The notes under the pieces were generated by a model. That model ran no database searches, was not told the DNA's origin, and was given only the letters and a program-made list of their open reading frames with translations. From assembly GCA_007116765.1 (NCBI GenBank), contig SKHV01000155.1, forward strand, positions 1-22,409: a stretch of DNA of 22,409 nucleotides, read 5' to 3'. The translations under genes were made by a program, and so were the position numbers. This DNA is from Prolixibacteraceae bacterium. Its GTDB lineage: Bacteria > Bacteroidota > Bacteroidia > Bacteroidales > Prolixibacteraceae. Shown piece by piece: positions 9,036-15,927 of the stretch (the first letter of the stretch is position 1; each line of letters starts with the position of its first letter).

Positions 9036-10028
9036 ATGAAGCAAGTTGTTGTTATTTCGGTATTGGTTTTATTAATGGCTACTTTGTTTGCCAATTCACA
9101 AACACGAACCTCACGTAGTGAGTATATCGATGCCTATAAAGCTTTGGCAATAAGTGAAATGCACCGTACCGGCATACCCGCCAGCATTAAAATGGCACAG
9201 GCCTGCCTCGAATCAAGCAACGGGAACAGCAAGTTGTCGCGACAATCAAACAATCACTTTGGCATTAAGTGCCGTAACGATTGGAAAGGCGCACGTGTTT
9301 ATCACGATGATGATAAAGCAAATGAATGTTTCAGAAAATACAGAACCATTGAAGAATCGTATATTGACCATTCCAGCTTTTTAACAGAAAACACCCGCTA
9401 TTCTGGTTTATTTCAACTCGACAGGAACGATTATAAGGCGTGGGCGCATGGCTTGAGGTCGGCCGGTTATGCTACCGACCCAAAATATGCCACAAAGCTC
9501 ATCAATCTGATTGAAAGCGAACGCCTGTATTTGCTCGACAGGGTTACTCCCGAAGAATTGGCCGCATCGTATGGGGCAGTTGAAACATCGGGTACCGGCA
9601 GCACAGTATCGGTGCGTGAAAGGCTTTCTCAATCGTTGGGAAATTTGCAGTTAAACCCCTTTGAACGTCGCGAAGTTGAAACTTTTAACGGGCTGGATAT
9701 TATACATGCCCGTGCCGACGATACCTACGAAAGTATTGCCCGTGAATTTGACCTGAAGCTTTGGCAGGTGCATTTGTACAACGATTTACCCAAAGATGCC
9801 GTGCAGCCCTCGTTAAACGAGCGTATTTATTTGCAGCGGAAACGTTTTTCGGCACCTAAAGAGAATGAGTTTCATACAGTAAGGCCGGGAGAGTCGATGT
9901 GGAGTATTTCGCAGCAATATGGCATTAGGGTAAACCGACTGTTCCGCTTGAACCGCATGAGTGGCGACGAAGTGCCCGCAGTAGGCGAAAAGCTTTATAT
10001 GAGGTCAAGGAAGCCAAGGAACGAATAA
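9036..10028 (+). CDS. GH73-type glucosaminidase with two LysM repeats
   Basis: Peptidoglycan hydrolase (N-acetylglucosaminidase family) probably working on cell-wall turnover in the periplasm. The 330-residue protein has a Sec signal (MKQVVVISVLVLLMATLFANS), a glucosaminidase domain about 28-172 with candidate catalytic Glu59 in the context ACLESSNGNS and the family block NNHFGIKC, then a linker rich in Ser and Thr, and two LysM-like repeats: about 206-270 (degenerate, HARADDTYESIAREF) and 279-323 (clear, HTVRPGESMWSISQQYGI). This architecture is a common Bacteroidota single gene. It is divergent from cdd with 140 bp between. TATTTTTG at 8996-9003 fits a -7 box, but no well-spaced -33 box is seen. 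No terminator was recognised after it. Confidence 0.9.
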   Translation: MKQVVVISVLVLLMATLFANSQTRTSRSEYIDAYKALAISEMHRTGIPASIKMAQACLESSNGNSKLSRQSNNHFGIKCRNDWKGARVYHDDDKANECFRKYRTIEESYIDHSSFLTENTRYSGLFQLDRNDYKAWAHGLRSAGYATDPKYATKLINLIESERLYLLDRVTPEELAASYGAVETSGTGSTVSVRERLSQSLGNLQLNPFERREVETFNGLDIIHARADDTYESIAREFDLKLWQVHLYNDLPKDAVQPSLNERIYLQRKRFSAPKENEFHTVRPGESMWSISQQYGIRVNRLFRLNRMSGDEVPAVGEKLYMRSRKPRNE

Positions 10029-10085
10029 ACAAATTTTTTTTTGCAGATAAAAATCCAATTTAAATTTGAACAGGTATATCCGCTG

Positions 10086-10105
10086 TTGATGACCTATATC
10101 ATCAA
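10086..10105. repeat. short perfect inverted repeat
   Basis: TTGATGA (10086-10092) and TCATCAA (10099-10105) form 7-bp arms around a 6-nt loop, 58 bp after the LysM gene. No T run follows, so it is not a standard terminator. It may still mark the transcript end. The rest of 10029-10191 holds nothing I can name. Confidence 0.4.
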
Positions 10106-10191
10106 GTAAGCTAGCAATTGATCTTAATCCTGTCGATCCGTTAGCAATATACGATTCAAGATTGACGGCTTATTATTTTAGAGTTCTATAA

Positions 10192-10300
10192 TATATTTTC
10201 GTTCTACTTTCTTCCGCCAACTCTGTCAGTAGCTTCGCACTCTGACAGGTTGTTGGAACTTGCGCAAACCCGATAGAGTCGCGAGACCTGTCGGAGTTGA
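10192..10300 (+). repeat. REP-like unit 1 of a tandem array
   Basis: This 109-bp unit matches 10410-10518 with five mismatches and no gaps, at an offset of exactly 218 bp. It contains two palindromes: A (CTGTCAG 10223-10229 with CTGACAG 10242-10248, 12-nt loop) and B (CCGATAG 10270-10276 with CTGTCGG 10288-10294, one G-T mismatch). The location near a RAYT gene suggests REP-type elements. Confidence 0.85.
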
Positions 10301-10409
10301 GCAGTTGATTATTCGTTCAAAATCCAAACGCTGTCAAAAGCTTTGCACGCTGATAGGTTGTTGCCTTCATGGTCAATTGCTTTGTACGTTTCTTTCATGT
10401 CATTCGTAT
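10301..10409 (+). repeat. REP-like unit 2, degenerate
   Basis: Same length as its neighbours, but only the hairpin A block is recognisable: CTGTCA (10331-10336) and TGATAG (10351-10356) still pair as RNA through a G-U wobble, followed by the shared GGTTGTTG. Hairpin B is not visible. It sits in phase between units 1 and 3, within about 1-2 bp. Confidence 0.6.
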
Positions 10410-10518
10410 TATATTTTCGTTCTACTTTCTTTCGCCAACTCTGTCAGGAGCTTCGCACTCTGACAGGTTGTTGGAAGTTGCGCAAACCCGACAGAGTCGT
10501 GAGACCTGTCGGAGTTGA
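10410..10518 (+). repeat. REP-like unit 3 of a tandem array
   Basis: Near-copy of unit 1. Hairpin A is CTGTCAG (10441-10447) with CTGACAG (10460-10466); hairpin B is CCGACAG (10488-10494) with CTGTCGG (10506-10512), perfect, 11-nt loop. It ends 12 bp before a truncated HU-like reading frame and 139 bp from the RAYT stop. Confidence 0.85.
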
Positions 10519-10530
10519 AGTTGTCGTAAC

Positions 10531-10602
10531 TTAAAATTTCTTTTCTCCACCACTGGCTACGCCCGGTTGGCCTTTTTCGATAACGTTGAATTTTTCTGTC
10601 AT
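10531..10602 (-). pseudogene. N-terminal remnant of an HU-like DNA-binding protein
   Basis: A 23-codon frame with Met and stop reads MTEKFNVIEKGQPGVASGG then EKKF. I recognise this as the start of the Bacteroidota HU-like (HU-HIG/histone-like) family, where the GQPG...GGEKKF block leads into the DNA-binding body of a protein of about 120-150 residues. Here it stops at a TAA immediately before the REP-like array, and no continuation was found on the far side (10029-10191). The likely explanation is a gene decapitated by array growth or a rearrangement, leaving only its 5' end. Expression as a peptide is unlikely but not excluded. Family recognition is from memory and rests on about 20 residues. 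Confidence 0.6.
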
Positions 10603-10657
10603 AGTTAAGAGTTTAATAAATAAATATATAGCAGCCCTTTGTGAGTTTTTTTTTATT

Positions 10658-11344
10658 TCAACTTATCCCCATTTCCCAATCCATCCTGTCCATATCAATT
10701 TTCTTCACATGCTCCTCTTCGAATGCCTTTTTGCCTCCAAACCAGCCAATTATTTCATCGCGTTTAAGCTTAGTTGACTTATCGGATGTACACGTTAGGT
10801 AACTGCTCCAGGGGTACTCTAGCGGATGGCTGCAAAACCCATGATGGATTGGATTGCAGTGTATATAAATAACTACACGCCTTAGATATTCCATATTGTC
10901 GATTTGCTTTCGTTTGAAGCGGCGTTCGAACAAGGTGCCGCAGGTTTCGATGCTATTGTTGAAATATCGGCTATAAGCGTTGAACAGATGTGAAAAATGT
11001 TTTGATGGAACTGGTCGTTTTAATTTACTTATATCGATCCTTTCAGGCTCTCCGAACTCTGAAAGGTCTGTTGTGGTTTGAAACCTGACAGAGTCGTCAG
11101 ACCTGTCAGAGTTTAGCTTTTTATAAAAACCAATTTGCTTTTCTTCCTTTATCCGCACCAACACATGAAAATGGTTCGGCATAAGCACCCACGCATACGT
11201 TTCGGCAACCGACTCAATATATTTATTGTATAAGTTTAGAAAATGCTCATAATTATTAGCAACCCGGTACAAATTGCGGCCTCCAACAGCATGATGGTAA
11301 ATGTGGTAGAAATGTCCGTAATCTAATTTTTCGTATTGTAGCAT
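10658..11344 (-). CDS. REP-associated tyrosine transposase (RAYT, Y1/HUH family)
   Basis: Single-strand DNA transposase-like protein of the IS200/IS605-related Y1 family, thought to cut and join at REP hairpins. The 228-residue protein has the Y1_Tnp start (HFYHIYHHAVGGRNLYR, 11-27), the HUH metal motif in MPNHFHVLVRI (H58, H60), the family block KHFSHLFNAYSRYFN (115-129), GTLFERRFKRK (136-146) and YIHCNPIHHG (160-169). Candidate nucleophile tyrosines are Y124, Y127 and Y160; I cannot choose between them. Residues about 78-103 are encoded by a REP-like repeat unit, an in-frame segment. cas6 lies upstream in the same orientation with 126 bp between, and the tandem REP-like array lies downstream. 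No terminal inverted repeats or target duplication were seen, which fits a domesticated RAYT rather than an active insertion sequence. Confidence 0.88.
   Translation of the reverse strand: MLQYEKLDYGHFYHIYHHAVGGRNLYRVANNYEHFLNLYNKYIESVAETYAWVLMPNHFHVLVRIKEEKQIGFYKKLNSDRSDDSVRFQTTTDLSEFGEPERIDISKLKRPVPSKHFSHLFNAYSRYFNNSIETCGTLFERRFKRKQIDNMEYLRRVVIYIHCNPIHHGFCSHPLEYPWSSYLTCTSDKSTKLKRDEIIGWFGGKKAFEEEHVKKIDMDRMDWEMGIS
11039..11109 (+). repeat. REP-like unit inside the RAYT coding sequence
   Basis: Both hairpins of the nearby array recur here. Hairpin A is CCTTTCAG (11039-11046) with CTGAAAGG (11059-11066) and a 12-nt loop; hairpin B is CTGACAG (11085-11091) with CTGTCAG (11103-11109) and an 11-nt loop. 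Loop lengths equal those of the array at 10410-10518. In hairpin A the stem differs from the array at paired positions that change together. Confidence 0.75.
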
Positions 11345-11470
11345 TTTTATGTTTTTTTTGTGTGTTTTATATTTTCAATAGCCGTTAATCTTTTTTTTTA
11401 GTCATAGGCAATGAGTTATTTGTATTTTTACACATCAAAAAATTAGTTCAACGTTAACAAAGCTCCCCCT

Positions 11471-12256
11471 TTAGGATGTTGGGGGTCTCACCTCGCACCA
11501 ACCAAAACCTGTCGAATTCTTCTCGCCCAAACCAGTATTTTGTACAAGCTTGTGTATCTCGGGTGGAGCAGTGAGTGTGAAATCGTATATAAAACCCCTT
11601 ATTTTGCTTTCTTGCGGGGTATATGCTTTAATGCTTATGAGTTTAGATTTGGCCTTGCTCTGAAGCGTGAATTTGAACGAAAAATCGGAGGGCAGTTCTA
11701 AACTGGTTTTTATAACTTCTGCCTTTTGTAACAGGTTATTTTTTAACAGATTGCTGTAGTTCTCATCCTCAGGCGAAAGGTATTTAGCATATTTGCCGTT
11801 TTCAGGCATAATGCTTACCACCACTGCCGAACGTGCCCTGTACGACATGGTTTCGCTTATGGCAGGGTCGGGGAGGCGTTCTATTTGGGCTACTGTAAAA
11901 TCAATGCCATTGAACCTGTCGCCAATAAATACCTCCTGATTATTGAACAGGCCAATAATGAAGCGCTCGGCAGCATCGGGTAAATAAAAAGAAACTTGAA
12001 GTTGGGCAGTTTCGGCATTTAGCTCGAAAAGCGATTTTTCTTTCCACAGTTTTGCCCTGCCAAAATCTAGTGGCGAGTAGCAAAAAAGCTTGAAAGTTTT
12101 GTTGCCGAAACTATAGCCCTGAGAATGAAGAAACGAAGCAAAGCCTGCATCGGCCTGAGCAATAACTTTATAAATCCAGGCTCCAATATAGTGTTGATAA
12201 TCAACTGGTAGCATTTTTTGCCGGGTGCTGCGGTTTAGGGTAATGTTGAATTTCAT
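11471..12256 (-). CDS. cas6: orphan CRISPR endoribonuclease Cas6
   Basis: Metal-independent RNase of the RAMP superfamily that cuts CRISPR precursor RNA at repeat hairpins. From the chosen Met the protein has 261 residues, normal for Cas6. Seen: first ferredoxin strand MKFNITLNR, the block LPVDYQHYIGAWIYKVI (16-32) containing a candidate catalytic His22, and the glycine-rich C-terminal loop NTGLGEKNSTGFGWCEV that marks Cas6. A short RPPTS tail follows. The frame is open to 12346, adding a hydrophobic 30-residue segment; I reject that start because Cas6 begins at its first strand. No other cas gene and no array occurs in the window, so it must work on a distant array, on other hairpin RNA, or be a relic. 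RAYT follows 126 bp downstream in the same direction. Confidence 0.85.
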   Translation of the reverse strand: MKFNITLNRSTRQKMLPVDYQHYIGAWIYKVIAQADAGFASFLHSQGYSFGNKTFKLFCYSPLDFGRAKLWKEKSLFELNAETAQLQVSFYLPDAAERFIIGLFNNQEVFIGDRFNGIDFTVAQIERLPDPAISETMSYRARSAVVVSIMPENGKYAKYLSPEDENYSNLLKNNLLQKAEVIKTSLELPSDFSFKFTLQSKAKSKLISIKAYTPQESKIRGFIYDFTLTAPPEIHKLVQNTGLGEKNSTGFGWCEVRPPTS

Positions 12257-12587
12257 TTTGAAAAGGTAGTTTATTTGGCGTTTAACAATTTGGTTTGAGC
12301 CAATAAGTATAAGAAAAAACAGAAATGTTCTAATGCTAAATTTCATATAATTAATGCGTAGAGGAAATATAACTATAAGGCTCTTTTTATAAAAAACCGA
12401 TTTTTCGATTAGAGTTTTTTCTGCATTTCAGTAATTAATCCCTTCCTTTTTATACTAACCTGATAAAACCGACAGTTACCGGTAAAAATCAACGTTTAAT
12501 CTATAAACAGGGTGTATGTCTTTAAAAAAATTAAGACTTTTGAATTGAAATTTAGATAAAAGCCATAGAAAACAGATAAAAATAGCC

Positions 12588-13313
12588 ATGATTACACTTT
12601 CAAACATTCACAAATCGTACCATACCGGGGCAAACAACCTGCACGTGTTAAAAGGCATCGACCTTGAAATCAAAGCAGGCGAGTTTGTCTCCATTATGGG
12701 TTCATCGGGCTCTGGAAAATCTACCCTTCTTAATATTTTAGGGATACTCGATAATTACGATAAAGGAACTTACCATCTCGATGGGCAGCTTATCCAAAAC
12801 ATGAGCGAACGAAAAGCGGCCAAATACCGCAACGAAACACTGGGGTTCATATTCCAGTCGTTCAACCTCATTTCGTTTAAAAATGCCATGGAAAACGTGG
12901 CCCTGCCCCTGTACTACCAAGGCGTTAGCCGCCGCAAGCGGAACGCCATTGCACTGGAGTACCTCGATAAAATGGGACTGAAACCATGGGCTACCCACAT
13001 GCCCAACGAGCTGTCGGGCGGACAAAAACAGCGCGTGGCCATTGCACGTGCCCTTATTTCGCAACCCAAAGTAATTTTGGCCGACGAACCCACAGGAGCA
13101 CTCGACACAAGCACCTCGTACGAAGTAATGGAGATTTTGAAAGAAATTCACAGTGAAGGCATTACCATCATAATTGTGACCCACGAGCACGATATTGCAG
13201 CAATGTCCGAGAAAATAATCAAACTTAGGGACGGCAATATTGGCGACCTTATTATCAATGGCGACCTTGCCTCGTTCAAGAAAAACTACGCAAAAGAACT
13301 TCAAACCGTATAG
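12588..13313 (+). CDS. MacB/LolD-type ABC transporter ATP-binding protein
   Basis: ATPase of a tripartite efflux or lipoprotein-type ABC system (MacB/LolD class), cytoplasmic and bound to the two permeases encoded next. All nucleotide-binding motifs are present in the 241-residue protein: Walker A GSSGSGKST (38-46), Q-loop Gln90 in FIFQSFNL, signature LSGGQKQR (142-149), Walker B VILADE (162-167), D-loop GALD and switch His199. Compared with the fused MacB protein, ATPase and permease are separate genes. It opens a five-gene operon; the permease start is only 2 nt after its stop. The 241 bp upstream hold no promoter with a clean consensus. It is transcribed away from cas6. Confidence 0.93.
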   Translation: MITLSNIHKSYHTGANNLHVLKGIDLEIKAGEFVSIMGSSGSGKSTLLNILGILDNYDKGTYHLDGQLIQNMSERKAAKYRNETLGFIFQSFNLISFKNAMENVALPLYYQGVSRRKRNAIALEYLDKMGLKPWATHMPNELSGGQKQRVAIARALISQPKVILADEPTGALDTSTSYEVMEILKEIHSEGITIIIVTHEHDIAAMSEKIIKLRDGNIGDLIINGDLASFKKNYAKELQTV

Positions 13314-13315
13314 CT

Positions 13316-14581
13316 ATGTTCGACATTGATAAATGGCAGGAAATATTCAGTACGATACGCAAAAACAAGCTCCGTACCTTCCTTACCGGTTTTGCTGTAG
13401 CCTGGGGCATTTTTATGCTTATGGTGCTGTTGGGGTCGGGCAACGGTCTCAGTAACGGTGTAGGCTCAAATTTTGAAAGCAGCGCACTCAACGCCATGTG
13501 GATTTGGAGCCGCGAAACAAGTATGCCCCACTCCGGTTTCCAATCGGGCAGGCAAATCAGGTTTACGCTTACCGACTATGAATCGTTAAAAGAAATGGAC
13601 GGGGTTGATAAAATTTCGGCACGCTATTGGATTGGCGACCGGGTGTATTCATTCGGAAGCGAGTATGGGAATTACACAACTCAATCGTGCCACCCCGATT
13701 ACCTCGATATTGAAAAGCTAATCATTGTAAACGGACGTTTCATTAACGAGATTGACCTCGAATACAACCGTAAAGTAATTGTAATTGGCGACGACATACG
13801 CAAAGCCTTGTTTAAAGATGTTGACCCGGTTGGGGAAATACTACGTGTTGGTAGCGTCCCGTTCAGAGTAGTGGGTGTTTATACCGAAATTGACCCCCGC
13901 AGCGGATCAAGACAGGGTTTAATACCCATTGCCACCGCACAAGCTCTGTTCAATGCCGGCGACCGCATTCACGAAATAGCCCTCACCACACACGATGTAA
14001 CACGTACCCAAAGCCAGCAAATTGAAGCCGATATACGTGCCATGCTTGCACGCAACCACCGCTTTCACCCCGACGACCAGCGTGCAATAGGGCTTTACAA
14101 CTCTTTCGATAACTACATACAAACCATGAATATTTTCAGTGCAATAAAAATGTTTGTATGGCTTATAGGAATAGGGACTTTAATAGCCGGGATAGTTGGT
14201 GTAAGCAACATAATGCTTATTGTGGTGAAAGAACGCACCAAAGAAATTGGGGTACGTAAAGCCCTGGGAGCCACACCTTCATCAATTGTAGGATTGGTTT
14301 TGCTCGAATCGGTTTTCATCACAGCAATTGCAGGTTACGTGGGCATGTTCTTAGGCATTAGCCTTATGGAAGGAGTAAATTACATGATGGTGCAACAAGC
14401 CCAACAGGCTGCCGCAAGTTCCGATGTGGGACAAATGACCATGTTCATGAACCCTACCGTTGATTTACGGATTGCCGTAAGTGCCATGCTGCTTTTGGTT
14501 GCGGCCGGGGCACTGGCTGGTTACATTCCTGCAAAACGTGCTGCATCTATTAAACCCATTGAAGCATTACGCGACGAATAA
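13316..14581 (+). CDS. MacB-like ABC transporter permease 1
   Basis: Inner-membrane permease of a MacB/FtsX-type mechanotransmission ABC system, 421 residues. Predicted helices lie at about 21-41, 279-305, 326-352 and 387-406, with a large periplasmic MacB_PCD domain between the first two. The FtsX cytoplasmic motif VKERTKEIGVRKALGATP (302-319) and the C-terminal YIPAKRAASIKPIEALR are present. The N terminus MFDIDKWQEI is shared with the next gene, a tandem paralogue of exactly the same length, so the pair probably forms a heterodimer (inference). Starts 2 nt after the ATPase stop, so translation is probably coupled. Confidence 0.92.
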   Translation: MFDIDKWQEIFSTIRKNKLRTFLTGFAVAWGIFMLMVLLGSGNGLSNGVGSNFESSALNAMWIWSRETSMPHSGFQSGRQIRFTLTDYESLKEMDGVDKISARYWIGDRVYSFGSEYGNYTTQSCHPDYLDIEKLIIVNGRFINEIDLEYNRKVIVIGDDIRKALFKDVDPVGEILRVGSVPFRVVGVYTEIDPRSGSRQGLIPIATAQALFNAGDRIHEIALTTHDVTRTQSQQIEADIRAMLARNHRFHPDDQRAIGLYNSFDNYIQTMNIFSAIKMFVWLIGIGTLIAGIVGVSNIMLIVVKERTKEIGVRKALGATPSSIVGLVLLESVFITAIAGYVGMFLGISLMEGVNYMMVQQAQQAAASSDVGQMTMFMNPTVDLRIAVSAMLLLVAAGALAGYIPAKRAASIKPIEALRDE

Positions 14582-14593
14582 AAATTTATAGCC

Positions 14594-15859
14594 ATGTTTG
14601 ATACCGACCGTTGGAAAGAAATAATAAATGTGCTGAAAAAAAATAAGCTAAGGAGCTTTTTGACAGCATTTGGGGTATTCTGGGGAATATTCATGCTCAT
14701 AGTAATGTCGGGTGCCGGTCGTGGCCTCGAAAACGGAATAACTCAAGGGGTTGGGCAAATTGCCACCAATTCGTTCTTCATGTGGACCAACCGAACAAGC
14801 GAACCATACCAAGGATTGCGACGCGGGCGCTGGTGGAGCTTCAAGAACGAAGATGTAGAGTTTATTCGCCGTCATGTAGGCGAGGCCGATATTGTTTCCC
14901 CAAGGCTTTTCGCCTTTGGTAGCGGCAACAATACCGTAAGGGGCGAACGCTCGGCACGTTTTCATATTAAAGGCGATTATCCCGAGTGGGATTTAATTGA
15001 CCCCGCAACCGTGCTGCAAGGACGCTGGCTGAACCAGGTTGATATTGACCAGCGGCGGAAAGTTATTGTAGTGGGTGAACAGGTAATAAAGGAGTTGTTC
15101 AATGTTGATGAAAACCCCATTGGTGAATACATCCGGGTTAGTGGAATGTACTATCAAATAGTGGGTGTTGTGAAACCCATATCGAATATCAACATGAACG
15201 GCCGTACCGAAGAAAGTATATTTATGCCCTTTACTACCATGCAGGTAGCTTACAATTATGGCAACCAGGTGCATTTAATGGGTATTACGGCAAAACCGGG
15301 CTATTCGGCCGCTCTTGTTGAAGATAAAGTTATAGCCATTGTAAAAGAACGGAACAAAGTTGCCCCAACCGATATGCAAGCCGTTTCGCACATAAACCTC
15401 GAAAAACAATTTCAGCAATTTTCGGGCTTATTCACCGGGATACAAATGCTTACATGGATTGTTGGTATTGGCACCTTGCTGGCCGGGGTTATAGGCGTGA
15501 GCAACATTATGTTGGTTATAGTAAAAGAACGCACACAGGAAATTGGTGTAATGCGTGCCATTGGAGCCACACCGCGTAAGGTTATCGGGCAAATCATTAT
15601 GGAAAGTGTATTCCTCACAACCATTGCAGGTTATCTGGGATTGGTTGCAGGGATAATGCTGCTCGAAGGCTTTAATTACGTGCTGGAAATGGCCGTGGCT
15701 AATGGCAATGACGAAATATTCATCAAAAACCCCGAAATCAACCTTACAGTTGCAATTGCATGCCTTATGGTGCTGATTATTTCAGGTGCTTTTGCAGGAT
15801 ATTTGCCGGCCAAACGGGCTGTTAGTATTAAGCCGATTGATGCCTTAAGGGCGGAATGA
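14594..15859 (+). CDS. MacB-like ABC transporter permease 2
   Basis: Paralogue of permease 1, also 421 residues, likely the second half of a heterodimeric transporter. It has one N-terminal helix (about 21-41), a periplasmic domain, and three C-terminal helices; the motif VKERTQEIGVMRAIGATP and the end YLPAKRAVSIKPIDALRAE match the FtsX/MacB family. The first 40 residues align closely with permease 1 (shared KKNKLRSFLT and WGIFML blocks), while the periplasmic domain has diverged more, as expected if the two halves contact different partner surfaces. Twelve bases separate it from permease 1. The export substrate is not readable from sequence. Confidence 0.92.
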   Translation: MFDTDRWKEIINVLKKNKLRSFLTAFGVFWGIFMLIVMSGAGRGLENGITQGVGQIATNSFFMWTNRTSEPYQGLRRGRWWSFKNEDVEFIRRHVGEADIVSPRLFAFGSGNNTVRGERSARFHIKGDYPEWDLIDPATVLQGRWLNQVDIDQRRKVIVVGEQVIKELFNVDENPIGEYIRVSGMYYQIVGVVKPISNINMNGRTEESIFMPFTTMQVAYNYGNQVHLMGITAKPGYSAALVEDKVIAIVKERNKVAPTDMQAVSHINLEKQFQQFSGLFTGIQMLTWIVGIGTLLAGVIGVSNIMLVIVKERTQEIGVMRAIGATPRKVIGQIIMESVFLTTIAGYLGLVAGIMLLEGFNYVLEMAVANGNDEIFIKNPEINLTVAIACLMVLIISGAFAGYLPAKRAVSIKPIDALRAE

Positions 15860-15860
15860 T

Positions 15861-15880
15861 ACTGGTCACTGGTCACTGGT
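15861..15880 (+). repeat. 7-bp tandem repeat (ACTGGTC, nearly three copies)
   Basis: Directly after the permease 2 stop the unit ACTGGTC repeats almost three times. It sits in the 68-bp gap before the adaptor gene, the longest gap in the operon. No stem or terminator is associated. Confidence 0.7.
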
Positions 15881-15927
15881 TAGTTATAAAAAAAATAAAA
15901 TAGAAAACGAATTTAATAAATAAAGCC

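Noticed and set aside
10029..10191. Open minus-strand frame that might be the missing HU-like 3' part
   Set aside because: Translation (AVNLESYIANGSTG...) does not resemble the HU C-terminal body and has no start.
10192..10518. CRISPR array near cas6
   Set aside because: Units are about 109 bp with no 25-36-bp repeat and unique spacer pattern; they are REP-like tandem units.
11461..11495. Hairpin CCCCC/GGGGG at the cas6 stop as a terminator
   Set aside because: Only a 5-bp stem with an 11-nt loop and no T run on the minus strand.
12738..13304. Minus-strand open frame of 188 codons
   Set aside because: Antisense shadow of the ABC ATPase, whose motifs are complete on the plus strand.
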